The notes: a model not told the origin generated them from the letters alone. Shown: positions 26,294 through 36,097, numbered from the stretch's first letter. The stretch: 64,000 nucleotides of DNA from Methylopumilus sp947499625 (GCA_965234475.1 OZ248397.1:1-64000), one strand, 5' to 3'. A program made the numbers and translations.

Positions 26294-27469
26294 CTACTTT
26301 AAAAAAATACCCAATAGGTCATTTAAGAATCGCTGACCTAAAAGCGTTGGTTTAATCATTTCATGATCCATGGTAATCAGTTTTTTATCTATCGCAGCTT
26401 TGAGCTCTTTATCGATCATCGAAATATTTAAACCCGTTTTTTCTTCAAAACTTTGAATAGTAAAGCCATCGGTGAGACGTAAATGATTCATCATGAATTC
26501 AAAAGCTAAATCATTTTCGTGAATGATCGTTTCTGATTCAATCATATTTTGTGTGACTACTTTTTCCATATATTGTTTCGGATTTTTATAGCGACTCTCG
26601 CGACTCCTCTTGTCATGAAAAGTCAGTTTGCTATGTGCACCTGCCCCTATACCTAAATAATCTCCGAACTGCCAATAATTCAGGTTATGTTCGCATTGTG
26701 ATTTAGGTTTTGCAAAAGCAGATGTCTCATAATGCTCATAACCATGCTGGTTTAAAATATCTTCAATGGTTTCTTGCATCACTGCACTCTCATCATCGAG
26801 AGGTAATTTGGGAGGGTGTTTAAAAAAGTATGTATTGGGCTCAATCGTTAAATGATAAAAAGATAAATGCTGTGTATTAAATGATATTGCATTTTTAGCA
26901 TCGTCTATCGCTTCATCCAATGTTTGGTGAGGTAATGCATACATTAAATCTAAATTCACTTCATCAAAATGACGCATGGCAATTTCAATACCTTTTTTGG
27001 CTTCACTGCTATCGTGGATACGACCTAATGCTTTGAGATGGATATCATTAAATGATTGAATACCTAACGATACTCTTGTGACCCCTGCATCTTTATAGCT
27101 TTCAAAATGATGGGCATCAATCGTGCCTGGATTAGCTTCAAGTGTAATTTCGGCATCATACAAAATAGGTGTGAGTGCACGAACCTGACTTAAAATTTTC
27201 TGAATAGCTTTTCCACTAAACAAACTTGGCGTGCCACCCCCAAAAAAAATCGAGTGAATTTTTCTGCCCCAAATTTTAGGTAATGAATATTCAAGATCTT
27301 TAATAAGCGCATCCACATACATAGATTCTAAGTCAGTAAAGTTTTGCGCTTCTTTATGTTCGTGCGAATTAAAATCACAATAGGGACATTTTTTGACACA
27401 CCAAGGGATGTGAATGTAAAGTGAAAGTGGCGGAGGTATAGAGAGTCTTGAAGTTTGACTCATAGACAA
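26294..27469 (-). CDS. hemW: Heme chaperone HemW (oxygen-independent coproporphyrinogen oxidase-like)
   Basis: A radical SAM protein that binds heme and hands it to membrane targets. Older annotations call it HemN-like. The 391 residues start LSLYIHIPWCVKKCPYCDF, with the CX3CX2C cluster motif at C24, C28 and C31. HemN oxidases have an extra Cys at CxxxCxxCxC; here the residue after the third Cys is DF, the HemW signature. FFGGGTPSLF is the SAM motif. It is downstream of rdgB, as in many proteobacteria. Confidence 0.93.
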   Translation of the reverse strand: MSMSQTSRLSIPPPLSLYIHIPWCVKKCPYCDFNSHEHKEAQNFTDLESMYVDALIKDLEYSLPKIWGRKIHSIFFGGGTPSLFSGKAIQKILSQVRALTPILYDAEITLEANPGTIDAHHFESYKDAGVTRVSLGIQSFNDIHLKALGRIHDSSEAKKGIEIAMRHFDEVNLDLMYALPHQTLDEAIDDAKNAISFNTQHLSFYHLTIEPNTYFFKHPPKLPLDDESAVMQETIEDILNQHGYEHYETSAFAKPKSQCEHNLNYWQFGDYLGIGAGAHSKLTFHDKRSRESRYKNPKQYMEKVVTQNMIESETIIHENDLAFEFMMNHLRLTDGFTIQSFEEKTGLNISMIDKELKAAIDKKLITMDHEMIKPTLLGQRFLNDLLGIFLK

Positions 27470-27470
27470 A

Positions 27471-27698
27471 TTATTTATTTTTTAGGTATGGATTAATAAG
27501 ATCATCAACCATTTGATGAAGCGCTTCTTTCATTTGTTTTTCAGAAACTTCCATTAAAAGACCATCTTCAATAGCATCTTGAGAAAGCTGCCTTAATTCA
27601 TCAAAGTTTTCTTTCATGACCTTAATTTTTTCTGTACACGACACTACTGATTTATCGTCACGAATCCAAGCAGGCCATTTATTTTTTAATTTATCCAT
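27471..27698 (-). CDS. Small conserved-looking protein of unknown function
   Basis: 75 residues, start MDKLKNKWPAWIRDD, acidic and helical toward the C-terminus (MKENFDELRQLSQDAIEDGLL; quoted as ENFDELRQLSQDAIEDGL). It overlaps the end of rdgB by 8 bases and ends one base before hemW, so it is translated inside the operon. I do not recognise a domain. The tight coupling on both sides argues that it is a real gene. Confidence 0.7.
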   Translation of the reverse strand: MDKLKNKWPAWIRDDKSVVSCTEKIKVMKENFDELRQLSQDAIEDGLLMEVSEKQMKEALHQMVDDLINPYLKNK

Positions 27699-28287
27699 AT
27701 ATCTGATTCAATTTTAATTTAAGTTTATGCAGCGCTTGTCCGCGATGACTAATTCGGTTTTTGATTTCTGAGGGTAATTCTGCCACAGCTTTTTCAGTCA
27801 TATGATCTAAAAATAACGGGTCATAACCAAATCCACCAGAGCCTCTAGGTGATTTTAAAATCTCTCCATGCCAGATACCTTCAGCAATAATAGGTTCAGG
27901 ATCAAATTCATATTTTACAAATACAATGACACAGGTGTAATGTGCTTTTCGATTCGATTCGTTTTCTAAACTTTTTAAAAGTTTTTCATTGTTTTTTTGA
28001 TCCGATGAAGGCTCCCCTGCAAATCGGGCTGATAAGACGCCAGGTTTGCCGCCAAGGGCATCCACGCAAATACCTGAATCATCTGCAATGGCAGGTAATT
28101 TAGATAAACGACTTGCATGCCTGGCTTTAATAAGTGCGTTCTCAAGGAATGTATGGAAAGGCTCTTCAGCCGCATCAATGTTAAAATGTGATTGAGGAAG
28201 TATCTCAAGGTTCATATCATCTAAGATCGATTGAATTTCGATGAGTTTTTTGGCATTGCTTGTTGCAATGACGATTTGGTTCTTCAT
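27691..28287 (-). CDS. rdgB: dITP/XTP pyrophosphatase (RdgB/HAM1)
   Basis: RdgB removes deaminated purine nucleoside triphosphates from the pool. The 198 residues match the family (E. coli 197). IATSNAKKLIEIQSIL at the N-terminus, IADDSGICVDALGGKPGVLSAR (quoted as ADDSGICVDALGG), and GFGYDPLFL then ISHRGQAL near the end are all in place. It is 4 bases after rph in the same operon. Confidence 0.97.
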   Translation of the reverse strand: MKNQIVIATSNAKKLIEIQSILDDMNLEILPQSHFNIDAAEEPFHTFLENALIKARHASRLSKLPAIADDSGICVDALGGKPGVLSARFAGEPSSDQKNNEKLLKSLENESNRKAHYTCVIVFVKYEFDPEPIIAEGIWHGEILKSPRGSGGFGYDPLFLDHMTEKAVAELPSEIKNRISHRGQALHKLKLKLNQIYG

Positions 28288-28291
28288 GAAA

Positions 28292-29032
28292 TTACTTTAA
28301 AACATTTTTTTGTAATTGAATGAGGTCTTTAATGCCCAGCGCTGCAAGGTCAGACATCTGGTCCATCATTTCGCGCGAAAAAGGTGTGCCTTCTGCGGTG
28401 CCTTGAATTTCCACAAACCCCCCTGAGCCTGTCATGACGATATTCATGTCTGTGTCACAACTTGAATCTTCAATGTAATCCAAATCTAATAGCGGGTTTC
28501 CTTCATGGAGCCCTACAGAAACTGCTGCCACAGAATCAATCAGCGGCGATTCTAAAACCAGTTTTTTATCCATTAAATGTGTAATGGCATCATGCACTGC
28601 AACATAAGCACCCGTAATACTAGCTGTGCGTGTGCCGCCATCGGCTTGAATGACGTCGCAATCAATTTGAATGGTGCGCTCGCCCAGTTTTTTTAAATCA
28701 ATAATCGCGCGCAAGCTTCGTCCAATAAGACGTTGTATTTCTTGAGTCCGACCGGATTGTTTTCCGCGTGCGGCCTCTCTATCCATTCTCGATCCTGTCG
28801 ATCTCGGGAGCATGCCATACTCAGCTGTAATCCAGCCTTGACTTTGACCCTTTAAAAAAGAAGGTACTTTTTCATCAATACTTGCAGTGCAAAGCACATG
28901 CGTATCACCAAATTTAATCAAGACGGAGCCTTCTGCATGTTTTGTGTAATGCCTAATAATTTCAACTGGTCTTAATTGGTTGTGAGCGCGTTGATTTAAT
29001 CTCATAGTCTTCTTCCTCGATAGAATCGTCAT
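28292..29032 (-). CDS. rph: Ribonuclease PH
   Basis: A phosphorolytic 3' exonuclease that trims tRNA precursors. The 246 residues begin MTILSRKKTMRLNQRAHNQLRP; starting at the internal Met10 (MRLNQRAHNQLRP) would give the usual N-terminus, so the true start may be 27 bases later, at 29005. Signatures are TAEYGMLPRSTGSRMDREAA (quoted as YGMLPRSTGSRMDREA), GRSLRAIIDLKKLGERTI and CDVIQADGGTRTASITGA. It is first in a minus-strand operon divergent from yicC. Confidence 0.96.
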   Translation of the reverse strand: MTILSRKKTMRLNQRAHNQLRPVEIIRHYTKHAEGSVLIKFGDTHVLCTASIDEKVPSFLKGQSQGWITAEYGMLPRSTGSRMDREAARGKQSGRTQEIQRLIGRSLRAIIDLKKLGERTIQIDCDVIQADGGTRTASITGAYVAVHDAITHLMDKKLVLESPLIDSVAAVSVGLHEGNPLLDLDYIEDSSCDTDMNIVMTGSGGFVEIQGTAEGTPFSREMMDQMSDLAALGIKDLIQLQKNVLK

Positions 29033-29137
29033 TATAAGCTAGCTTTAATTGATTGATATCTTGCCATTTAAAGGTTTTAGTCGCAAATGCAACTATAGAT
29101 TGATAAAATGACATTTAAACATCGAATTGGATACGTT

Positions 29138-30004
29138 ATGGCTTTAAGTATGACCGGTTTTTCCTTTAGAGAAGCAGATACAGAGCAAGGTATTTTGCTC
29201 CTTGAATTTCGATCTTTAAATAATCGCTATCTAGAGCTCCAGGTTAAATTGGATGAATCGCTTAGGTCTTTTGAGCCCATGATTCGCGATGTCATATCAG
29301 CCGAAATTAAAAGAGGCAAAGTAGATTGCAGAATTTATTTTAAATCGAAAAGCAATGCGCTTGATGTTAAAAACGTAGACCCTGATAAATTAAAACAATT
29401 AGCCAATTCAGTGAATGAAATTGGAAAACATTTTCTTCATATACAACCTATCAACCCACTCGATATTCTTAAAACAAGCGAAATCATGCACGATCAATCG
29501 CTTGATATAAATTTACTTGAACAAAATCTTAAAAAAAATCTCAAAGAAGCTCTAATAGAAATTCAAGCGTCTAAAGCGCGCGAGGGTGAAAAGCTACAAA
29601 AAATTTTATTAGATAAACTCAAAGAGATTGAAATCTTAGCAGGAGAGGCTAAGAAAATATTACCCACTTTAATTAAAGAGTATCAAAGCAAAATTGAGAA
29701 CAAATTTAAGGAAGCTTTAATTGCAATCGATGAAGATCGACTGAAACAGGAGTTTCTTATTTTCATGCAAAAGATGGATATCGATGAAGAGCTTAATCGG
29801 CTTTCTTCACATATTGATGAAGTCAGACGGTTGCTTAAAATAGATGGCCAAATCGGTAAAAAACTAGATTTTATGATGCAAGAACTGAATCGCGAGGCGA
29901 ATACTTTAGGTTCGAAATCTATTTCACCTAAAACGTCACAAATATCAGTTGATTTAAAAGTTTTGATTGAGCAAATGCGTGAACAAATTCAGAATATTGA
30001 ATAA
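29138..30004 (+). CDS. yicC: YicC family protein (endoribonuclease-like)
   Basis: The family is linked in E. coli to RNase activity on small RNAs. I set the start at 29138 because MALSMTGFSF matches the conserved M..SMTGF N-terminus, and a GGA lies about 5-8 bases before it. An in-frame ATG at 29108 would add ten non-conserved residues. The protein is then 288 residues, with LEFRSLNNRYLELQVKL near the start and FMMQELNREANTLGSKS near the end, both family hallmarks. It precedes gmk by 19 bases, a common pair. Confidence 0.93.
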   Translation: MALSMTGFSFREADTEQGILLLEFRSLNNRYLELQVKLDESLRSFEPMIRDVISAEIKRGKVDCRIYFKSKSNALDVKNVDPDKLKQLANSVNEIGKHFLHIQPINPLDILKTSEIMHDQSLDINLLEQNLKKNLKEALIEIQASKAREGEKLQKILLDKLKEIEILAGEAKKILPTLIKEYQSKIENKFKEALIAIDEDRLKQEFLIFMQKMDIDEELNRLSSHIDEVRRLLKIDGQIGKKLDFMMQELNREANTLGSKSISPKTSQISVDLKVLIEQMREQIQNIE

Positions 30005-30023
30005 TAAAGACTAAAGAATACCT

Positions 30024-30635
30024 ATGAGCCAAGGCCATTTATTTATTATTGCAGCAGCTTCCGGTGCAGGCAAGACGACACTTGTAAAAGCATTATTAAA
30101 TAAAGATGGAGATCTTCAAGCTTCTGTATCTCACACAACCCGTAAACCTCGGTTAGGCGAAGTCGATGGTGTGGATTATCATTTTGTTGATGAAGCGACT
30201 TTTTTAGATTTGAAGAAGCAAGGAGAATTTTTAGAATCCGCCGAATGCCATGGTGGTATGTATGGCACAAGTAAGAAATCAGTGCAGTCTATTCTTGATC
30301 AAAAGAAAGACGTGATTCTAGAAATCGATTGGCAAGGTGCCCAGGCTCTCAAAGCCCAATTTAAGGAGGCTGTGTCAATCTTTGTATTGCCACCTTCTGT
30401 TGAAACACTCGCTGAAAGATTAAACAACCGCGGACATGACAGTGAAGAGACGATTGCAATGAGACTTGCGGTTGCGCGAGAAGAGATGGGCCATGTAGAT
30501 GAGTTCGATTATGTTACAATCAATGATGACTTTGAAGTAGCGCTCCACGATCTTATGGCCATTATTCGATCCACTCGATTGATGTGTCATATTCAGCTGA
30601 CACGACATAGCCACTTAATTAAAAACTTGACTTGA
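30024..30635 (+). CDS. gmk: Guanylate kinase
   Basis: Gmk phosphorylates GMP to GDP. The 203 residues have the P-loop AASGAGKTTLVKALL at about 10-24, the GMP-binding SHTTRKPRLGEVDGVDYHF (quoted as TTRKPRLGEVDGVDYHF), and EIDWQGAQALK in the core. It is followed 16 bases later by rpoZ and then spoT, the classical gmk-rpoZ-spoT order that couples GTP metabolism to the stringent response. Confidence 0.97.
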   Translation: MSQGHLFIIAAASGAGKTTLVKALLNKDGDLQASVSHTTRKPRLGEVDGVDYHFVDEATFLDLKKQGEFLESAECHGGMYGTSKKSVQSILDQKKDVILEIDWQGAQALKAQFKEAVSIFVLPPSVETLAERLNNRGHDSEETIAMRLAVAREEMGHVDEFDYVTINDDFEVALHDLMAIIRSTRLMCHIQLTRHSHLIKNLT

Positions 30636-30651
30636 AATTTGGAGAAATAAC

Positions 30652-30867
30652 ATGGCACGAATTACAGTAGATGATTGTTTAGAGATGATTCCTAATCGCT
30701 TTAAACTTACTTTAGCTGCCGCTTACCGCGCAAGACAATTAGCCAATGGCGCTGAAGCATTAGTGAGCACACATGGCTTAAGAGACAAGCCTACGGTATT
30801 AGCATTAAGAGAAATCGCAGCAGGTAAAGTTGGTCTTGATATCTTAAATAGAAAAACAACGTACTAA
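30652..30867 (+). CDS. rpoZ: RNA polymerase omega subunit
   Basis: 71 residues, start MARITVDDCLEMIPNRF, then AAYRARQLANG, both omega signatures. Omega helps assemble RNA polymerase and forms part of a ppGpp-binding site in proteobacteria. A strong GGAG lies 9 bases before the ATG. It is slightly shorter than the E. coli protein (91), within the normal range for short omegas. It lies directly upstream of spoT. Confidence 0.96.
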   Translation: MARITVDDCLEMIPNRFKLTLAAAYRARQLANGAEALVSTHGLRDKPTVLALREIAAGKVGLDILNRKTTY

Positions 30868-30909
30868 TTTCTTAAACAGGGCTTTAAGCCCCCTCAAGAG
30901 AAAAAGACC

Positions 30910-33111
30910 ATGGCTAGTACCGCTCATTTTAATAAAGCGGATGCTCAAAAAACACCGCCACTTCCGTTACTGCCCGTCGATAACGAAGCGTCCGAACTCA
31001 CAATCCTTCTTAAGACCTATTTAAAGACGAAAGACATCCAAAAGATATGGGATGCCTATCGATTTAGCGAAGAAGCACATCATGGCCAATCCAGAAGAAG
31101 TGGTGAAGCTTATATTGTGCATCCTGTGGCTGTGGCATGTACTTTAGCTAAACTTCATCTCGATGCCCCTACCATTCTTGCGGCTCTTCTTCATGATGTT
31201 GTTGAAGATACGACCATTACCAATAAAGAAATTGAAAAGAAATTTGGTAAACAAGTCTCCGTATTAGTCGATGGTTTATCTAAGCTCGATAAAATTGAAT
31301 TTCAAGATGCGACAGAAGCGCAAGCCGAAAATTTTAGAAAAATGTTATTGGCGATGTCACATGACGTCCGAGTCATTTTAGTAAAGCTAGCTGACCGCCT
31401 TCACAATATGCAAACGCTAGATGTTTTAAGCCCTGAAAAACAAAAACGTATCGCACAAGAAACACACGATATTTATGCCCCCATTGCAAATCGGTTGGGT
31501 TTAAACACCATCTACCAAGAACTTGAAGATTTAAGTTTTAAACACCTCTACCCCATGCGCTATCGTGCAATTCAAAAAGCTATGAAAGCTTCTCGAGGCA
31601 ATCGGCGCGAAGTGGTTGAGAAAATTACAGCAGCGATCCAACAAAAATTAACTGAGATGAAAATGGATGCTGAAGTTACGGGGCGAGAAAAGAATACTTA
31701 CAGCATTTATAAAAAGATGAGCGAAAAAGGCATGTCTTTTGCTCAGATTAATGACATCTATGCCTTTAGGATTATTGTTAAAGAAGCGAATGACGCTTAT
31801 TCTGCATTAGGTGCACTCCATAGCTTATATAAACCACTCCCAGGTAAATTTAAAGATTACATTGCCATTCCAAAAGCGAATGGCTATCAATCGCTGCATA
31901 CAAGTTTATTTGGACCATTTGGTACACCCATTGAAGTCCAAATTCGTAGTGAAAAAATGCACAAACTGGCAGAAGCAGGTGTTGCAGCGCATTGGCTTTA
32001 TAAAACCAAAGACGCACACTTGACTGAACTTCAACTACAAACACATCAATGGCTAAAACGTCTTTTAGAAATTCAATCAGATAGTGCCGATTCGCTGGAA
32101 TTCTTAGAGCATTTAAAAGTCGATCTTTTCCCTGACGAGGTTTATGTATTCACGCCCAAAGGAAAAATTCTAGCATTACCAAAAGGCTCAACCGCAGTTG
32201 ATTTTGCATACGCGGTGCATAGTGATGTGGGCAATTGTTGTGTGGCTGCAAAATATAATCAAGAACTCGTCCCTCTTCGTGCTGAAGTCCATAACGGCGA
32301 TCACATAGAAATTATTACGGCCCCCTTAGCAAAACCTAATCCTGCTTGGCTTAATTTTGTGATTACAGGAAAAGCAAGATCACATATTAGACAATATTTA
32401 AAATCGATTAAATCAGAAGAGTCCTCAAGACTTGGTGAGGGTATGCTCAATCAAGCGCTCAAGGCTCTTCATATCAGCCCGTCATCCATCAAAGAATCTC
32501 ATTGGAAAAAGTTAATCAGTGATTATGGCGTTAAAACCAAAGAAGAGATTTTGGCTGAAATTGGTTTGGGGAAACGCATGAACGTGATGGTAGCTCATCA
32601 ATTGATTAGTTTTATGGATGGGGTGAGTCATGTTAAGGGCAACCATAAGCAATTGGATGTCATCACCATTAAAGGCTCTGAAAGTATGGCGATTCAATTG
32701 GCAACATGTTGTCATCCGATTCCAGGTGACCCTATTTTAGGATTTATTAATAAAGATAAAGGGCTGGTGGTTCATACCCATGATTGTTTATCCATTCGTA
32801 AATTTAAACTTGACCCTGATAAATGGTTAGATGTTGAATGGGATCCAAATCCAGATCGCTTATTTAAAGTGAATCTTCAAATCATGGTCTTAAATGAGCG
32901 CGGTATGTTAGCTAAGATCTCATCTGTTATTGCAGAATCAGATTCAAATATTGATAATGTGAATGTAGAAGAATCCGATGGCGGACATTTCGTGAATGTT
33001 AATTTTATTGTGCAAGTGCATAACCGTATTCATTTAGCAGATCTCATGCGAAACTTAAGGAAGATTAGTAATATTTCGAGAATTAGTCGCGTCAAAATGA
33101 AAACCTCTTAA
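30910..33111 (+). CDS. spoT: Bifunctional (p)ppGpp synthetase/hydrolase SpoT
   Basis: SpoT makes and breaks the alarmone ppGpp. The 733 residues contain an HD hydrolase domain (LLHDVVEDT, H95-D96), a synthetase domain with PGKFKDYIAIPKANGYQSLHT (quoted as KFKDYIAIPKANGYQSLHT; the FKD form is typical of bifunctional enzymes), a TGS domain (DEVYVFTPKGKILALPKGST; quoted as VYVFTPKGKILALPKG) and a C-terminal ACT domain. Both activities look intact. With rpoZ upstream and DksA elsewhere in the window, the stringent response seems complete. Confidence 0.97.
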   Translation: MASTAHFNKADAQKTPPLPLLPVDNEASELTILLKTYLKTKDIQKIWDAYRFSEEAHHGQSRRSGEAYIVHPVAVACTLAKLHLDAPTILAALLHDVVEDTTITNKEIEKKFGKQVSVLVDGLSKLDKIEFQDATEAQAENFRKMLLAMSHDVRVILVKLADRLHNMQTLDVLSPEKQKRIAQETHDIYAPIANRLGLNTIYQELEDLSFKHLYPMRYRAIQKAMKASRGNRREVVEKITAAIQQKLTEMKMDAEVTGREKNTYSIYKKMSEKGMSFAQINDIYAFRIIVKEANDAYSALGALHSLYKPLPGKFKDYIAIPKANGYQSLHTSLFGPFGTPIEVQIRSEKMHKLAEAGVAAHWLYKTKDAHLTELQLQTHQWLKRLLEIQSDSADSLEFLEHLKVDLFPDEVYVFTPKGKILALPKGSTAVDFAYAVHSDVGNCCVAAKYNQELVPLRAEVHNGDHIEIITAPLAKPNPAWLNFVITGKARSHIRQYLKSIKSEESSRLGEGMLNQALKALHISPSSIKESHWKKLISDYGVKTKEEILAEIGLGKRMNVMVAHQLISFMDGVSHVKGNHKQLDVITIKGSESMAIQLATCCHPIPGDPILGFINKDKGLVVHTHDCLSIRKFKLDPDKWLDVEWDPNPDRLFKVNLQIMVLNERGMLAKISSVIAESDSNIDNVNVEESDGGHFVNVNFIVQVHNRIHLADLMRNLRKISNISRISRVKMKTS

Positions 33112-33142
33112 GCAAATTTATACATAAGAAAGATTAAAAGAA

Positions 33143-33520
33143 ATGACAAAAGAAATTATTCAAACTAAACATGCTCCAGAAGCAATTGGTACATACTCTC
33201 AAGCCGTCAAAACAGGAAATACTATTTACTTGTCAGGGCAAATTGCACTCGACCCTCAATCTATGAAATTAGTCGAGGGCATTGAGGCACAAATTCATCA
33301 GGTATTTAAGAATTTAAAATCAGTCGTTGAGGCTTCTGGAGCAAAAATAAGTGACATCGTGAAAATTAATATCTACTTAACAGATTTGTCGCATTTTGCT
33401 TTGGTCAATACCGTCATGGGCGAATATTTTACAAAGCCTTATCCAGCAAGAGCTGCGGTAGGTGTTGCATCATTGCCTAGAAATGCACTTATCGAAGCTG
33501 ATGGTGTTGTCGTTATTTAA
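33143..33520 (+). CDS. ridA: RidA family enamine/imine deaminase
   Basis: RidA hydrolyses reactive enamines, such as 2-aminoacrylate from serine dehydratases. The 125 residues match the family. Signatures are HAPEAIGTYSQAVKTGNTIYLSGQI (quoted as APEAIGTYSQAVKTG), IVKINIYLTDLSHFA, and PARAAVGVASLPRNALIE with the substrate-binding Arg and Glu. It lies between spoT and recG, where E. coli has trmH. Confidence 0.94.
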   Translation: MTKEIIQTKHAPEAIGTYSQAVKTGNTIYLSGQIALDPQSMKLVEGIEAQIHQVFKNLKSVVEASGAKISDIVKINIYLTDLSHFALVNTVMGEYFTKPYPARAAVGVASLPRNALIEADGVVVI

Positions 33521-33548
33521 ATTATTTCTATTTTAAGAGCATTTCAAT

Positions 33549-35612
33549 CTGACTTCTCTAGCCGAGCTTAAGCTCTTTACCCCTTCTGTATTAAATAAGC
33601 TCAAAAAGTTGGGCCTTGAAGATGTCTTTAGTTTAGTCATGCATCTTCCTATTCGTTATATCGACGAAACGATTGTCACACCTATTCGTGATATTCAAAT
33701 GGGTGTTCTTTCTCAATTAGAAGCAGAAGTCATTAGGGCTGAAATTGTTTATAAGCCTAAAAAAATGCTTGTCGTGCAAGTCAAAGATGCCTCCGGTACT
33801 TTGCAGCTTAGATTTTTACACTTTTACCCAAGCCAAATGAAGTTGTTTGAGGTAGGACAGCGTATTCGTGTTTTAGGAGAAGCGCGCCATAATTTATTTG
33901 CCTTCGAGATGATTCATCCCCAATGCAAATTGATCAAAGAAAGCGATACATTGCCAGAAGCATTAACACCGATTTATTCTTTGGTTGCAGGCGTGGGACA
34001 AAAAACAGTCAAAGATGCGATTCATAAATCATTTACTCACTTTGACTTAAAAAATTATTTAAAAGATTTATTTTTACCAATCTTTTATGAGAAATTACGC
34101 TTACCAAATCTTTATGAAAGCTTAAAAAGTATTCACCATCCAAAAGATTTTAAAGAAGTTGCAAGTCATGAGACTTTTACAAGTAAAGCTTATCAAAGAA
34201 TTATCTTTGATGAATTTTTAGCACAACAATTATCTTTAAGATCTAATTATTTGATAAGGCGAGCACTTACAGCCAAACCTTTAAAAGCCAAAAATAAACT
34301 CACAACTATTTTTATGGATAAGCTTGAATTTGAGTTAACCGGGGCACAAAAAAAAGTCATTCAAGAAATTAAAAATGATCTTGAAAAAAACTATCCGATG
34401 CAAAGGCTATTACAGGGCGATGTAGGCAGTGGTAAAACAGTAGTAGCGACAATCGCAGCTTTACAAGTGATTGAGAATGGAAGTCAGGTTGCATTTATGG
34501 CACCTACTGAAATTTTAGCTGAACAACACTATCGCAAACTTAATCAATGGTTAACCCCTTTAAACATAAAAGTCGCATGGCTAACAGGCAGCCAGTCCAA
34601 AAAAGACCGGGAGATTTCTTTAAGTATGACAGCATCAGGTGAAGCAAATATTGTAGTGGGCACACACGCTCTGTTTCAAGATCATGTCATTTTTAAAAAG
34701 TTAGGTTTAAGTATTATTGATGAACAGCATCGGTTTGGTGTTGAGCAAAGATTAGCGTTACGAAAAAAAGGTGAATTAAATAAAGCAATTGAGCCCCATC
34801 AGCTAATGATGAGTGCTACACCAATTCCCAGAACACTTTCCATGAGTTATTTTGCAGATCTTGATGTATCCGTTATTGATGAATTACCTAAAGGCCGTGA
34901 AGCGATTGTGACAAAACTGTTCTCAGAGGACCGACGCAATGAAATTTTAAAGAGAGTGCATGAGGTATGTCATGCCGGAGCGCAAGTTTACTGGGTATGT
35001 CCTTTGATTGAAGAGAGTGAAGTCTTGCAACTTCAAACCGCAGAAGAAACATTCTTAAATATGCAGTCTCATTTTAAAGATTTAAAAGTAGGCTTGGTCC
35101 ATGGCCGAATGAAATCGTCAGAAAAACAAAAAGTCATGTCTGAATTTATGAAGAGTGATATTCAATTATTAGTAGCAACCACAGTCATTGAGGTAGGTGT
35201 CGATGTGCCGAATGCGACGTTGATGGTGATTGAAAATGCAGAGCGTATGGGACTTTCACAATTACATCAATTGCGCGGCCGAGTAGGACGAGGTTCACTT
35301 AAAAGTACATGTATTTTATTGTTCCAGAAAAAATTATCAGAAGTTGCAAGACAAAAACTCAAAGTAATTTTTGAAAATACGGATGGCTTCATTATTGCGC
35401 AAGAAGATTTAAATATTAGAGGTCCTGGAGAGTTTTTAGGTGTCCGACAAAGTGGGGTGCCTATGTTACGTATTGCTAATCTCAATCGCGATTTTAAATT
35501 ATTAGAAGAAGCTAAAACGATTGCTGATCAATTATTAGAAGATTATCCTGAAGCTGCGCATCTTCATTTAAGGCGTTGGTTAAGTCATGCAAATGAAAGA
35601 GTAAAGGTATAA
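33549..35612 (+). CDS. recG: ATP-dependent DNA helicase RecG (start uncertain, probably non-ATG)
   Basis: RecG remodels stalled replication forks. The helicase core has LLQGDVGSGKTVVA (Walker A), IIDEQHRFGVEQR (Walker B) and QLHQLRGRVGRG. The first standard-type start is TTG at 33609, but in-frame sequence conserved in style with RecG N-termini (LAELKLFTPSVLNKLKKLGLEDV; quoted as LKLFTPSVLNKLKKLG) lies upstream. The frame is open back to a stop at 33534. The best candidate is CTG at 33549, with AAGAG about 9 bases before it. No ATG or GTG is available. Length is 667 residues from TTG or 687 from CTG; E. coli RecG is 693. Confidence 0.92.
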   Translation: MTSLAELKLFTPSVLNKLKKLGLEDVFSLVMHLPIRYIDETIVTPIRDIQMGVLSQLEAEVIRAEIVYKPKKMLVVQVKDASGTLQLRFLHFYPSQMKLFEVGQRIRVLGEARHNLFAFEMIHPQCKLIKESDTLPEALTPIYSLVAGVGQKTVKDAIHKSFTHFDLKNYLKDLFLPIFYEKLRLPNLYESLKSIHHPKDFKEVASHETFTSKAYQRIIFDEFLAQQLSLRSNYLIRRALTAKPLKAKNKLTTIFMDKLEFELTGAQKKVIQEIKNDLEKNYPMQRLLQGDVGSGKTVVATIAALQVIENGSQVAFMAPTEILAEQHYRKLNQWLTPLNIKVAWLTGSQSKKDREISLSMTASGEANIVVGTHALFQDHVIFKKLGLSIIDEQHRFGVEQRLALRKKGELNKAIEPHQLMMSATPIPRTLSMSYFADLDVSVIDELPKGREAIVTKLFSEDRRNEILKRVHEVCHAGAQVYWVCPLIEESEVLQLQTAEETFLNMQSHFKDLKVGLVHGRMKSSEKQKVMSEFMKSDIQLLVATTVIEVGVDVPNATLMVIENAERMGLSQLHQLRGRVGRGSLKSTCILLFQKKLSEVARQKLKVIFENTDGFIIAQEDLNIRGPGEFLGVRQSGVPMLRIANLNRDFKLLEEAKTIADQLLEDYPEAAHLHLRRWLSHANERVKV

Positions 35613-35614
35613 AA

Positions 35615-36097
35615 ATGGTTTGGTTAAAATCACCTATAGCTGAAGGTAATAAATTTTCGTGGCTAACCGAAGAGGGCTCTTTAACAGAACGATTAAAAAA
35701 AGAATTTAATGATGTCAAAGTCGATATCATTTATGAAGGCGTTGCTTTAGAAAAAAAAACAGATTACATTCGTGAGGTGTTAATTAAAAGTCATGATGAA
35801 CCTATGATCTTTGCAAAAACACAGTTAAAAATAAGTGATCTTGAAGATGCCTGGATAAGTTTAAAAACACTTGGCCAACAATCGCTTGCTAATGTTTTAT
35901 TTAAAGACCCCGACATTTCAAGACGCTCACTCTTATATCGAATCTGTAAACCAGAAGATATTTTATATACTCATTTAAAATTGCTAGATTATATTGATCA
36001 AGATATTTTATGGGTGCGACAAGCAGAATGGGAAAGACATGGAAAGAGCATTTTGCTCACAGAAATTTTTTTACCAAATCTTTTCAATCAACGATGA
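35615..36097 (+). CDS. ubiC: Chorismate--pyruvate lyase
   Basis: UbiC makes 4-hydroxybenzoate from chorismate, the first committed step of ubiquinone synthesis. 160 residues, with YIREVLIKSHDEPMIFAKTQ (quoted as REVLIKSHDEPMIFAKT), SLANVLFKDPDISRRSL, and WERHGKSILLTEIFLPNL at the C-terminus. These match UbiC, although the family is variable. It starts 2 bases after recG; ubiA, the next enzyme of the pathway, is two genes downstream. Confidence 0.9.
   Translation: MVWLKSPIAEGNKFSWLTEEGSLTERLKKEFNDVKVDIIYEGVALEKKTDYIREVLIKSHDEPMIFAKTQLKISDLEDAWISLKTLGQQSLANVLFKDPDISRRSLLYRICKPEDILYTHLKLLDYIDQDILWVRQAEWERHGKSILLTEIFLPNLFNQR

Noticed and set aside
26294..27469. HemN coproporphyrinogen oxidase
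   Set aside because: The fourth Cys of the CxxxCxxCxC motif is absent; HemW fits better.
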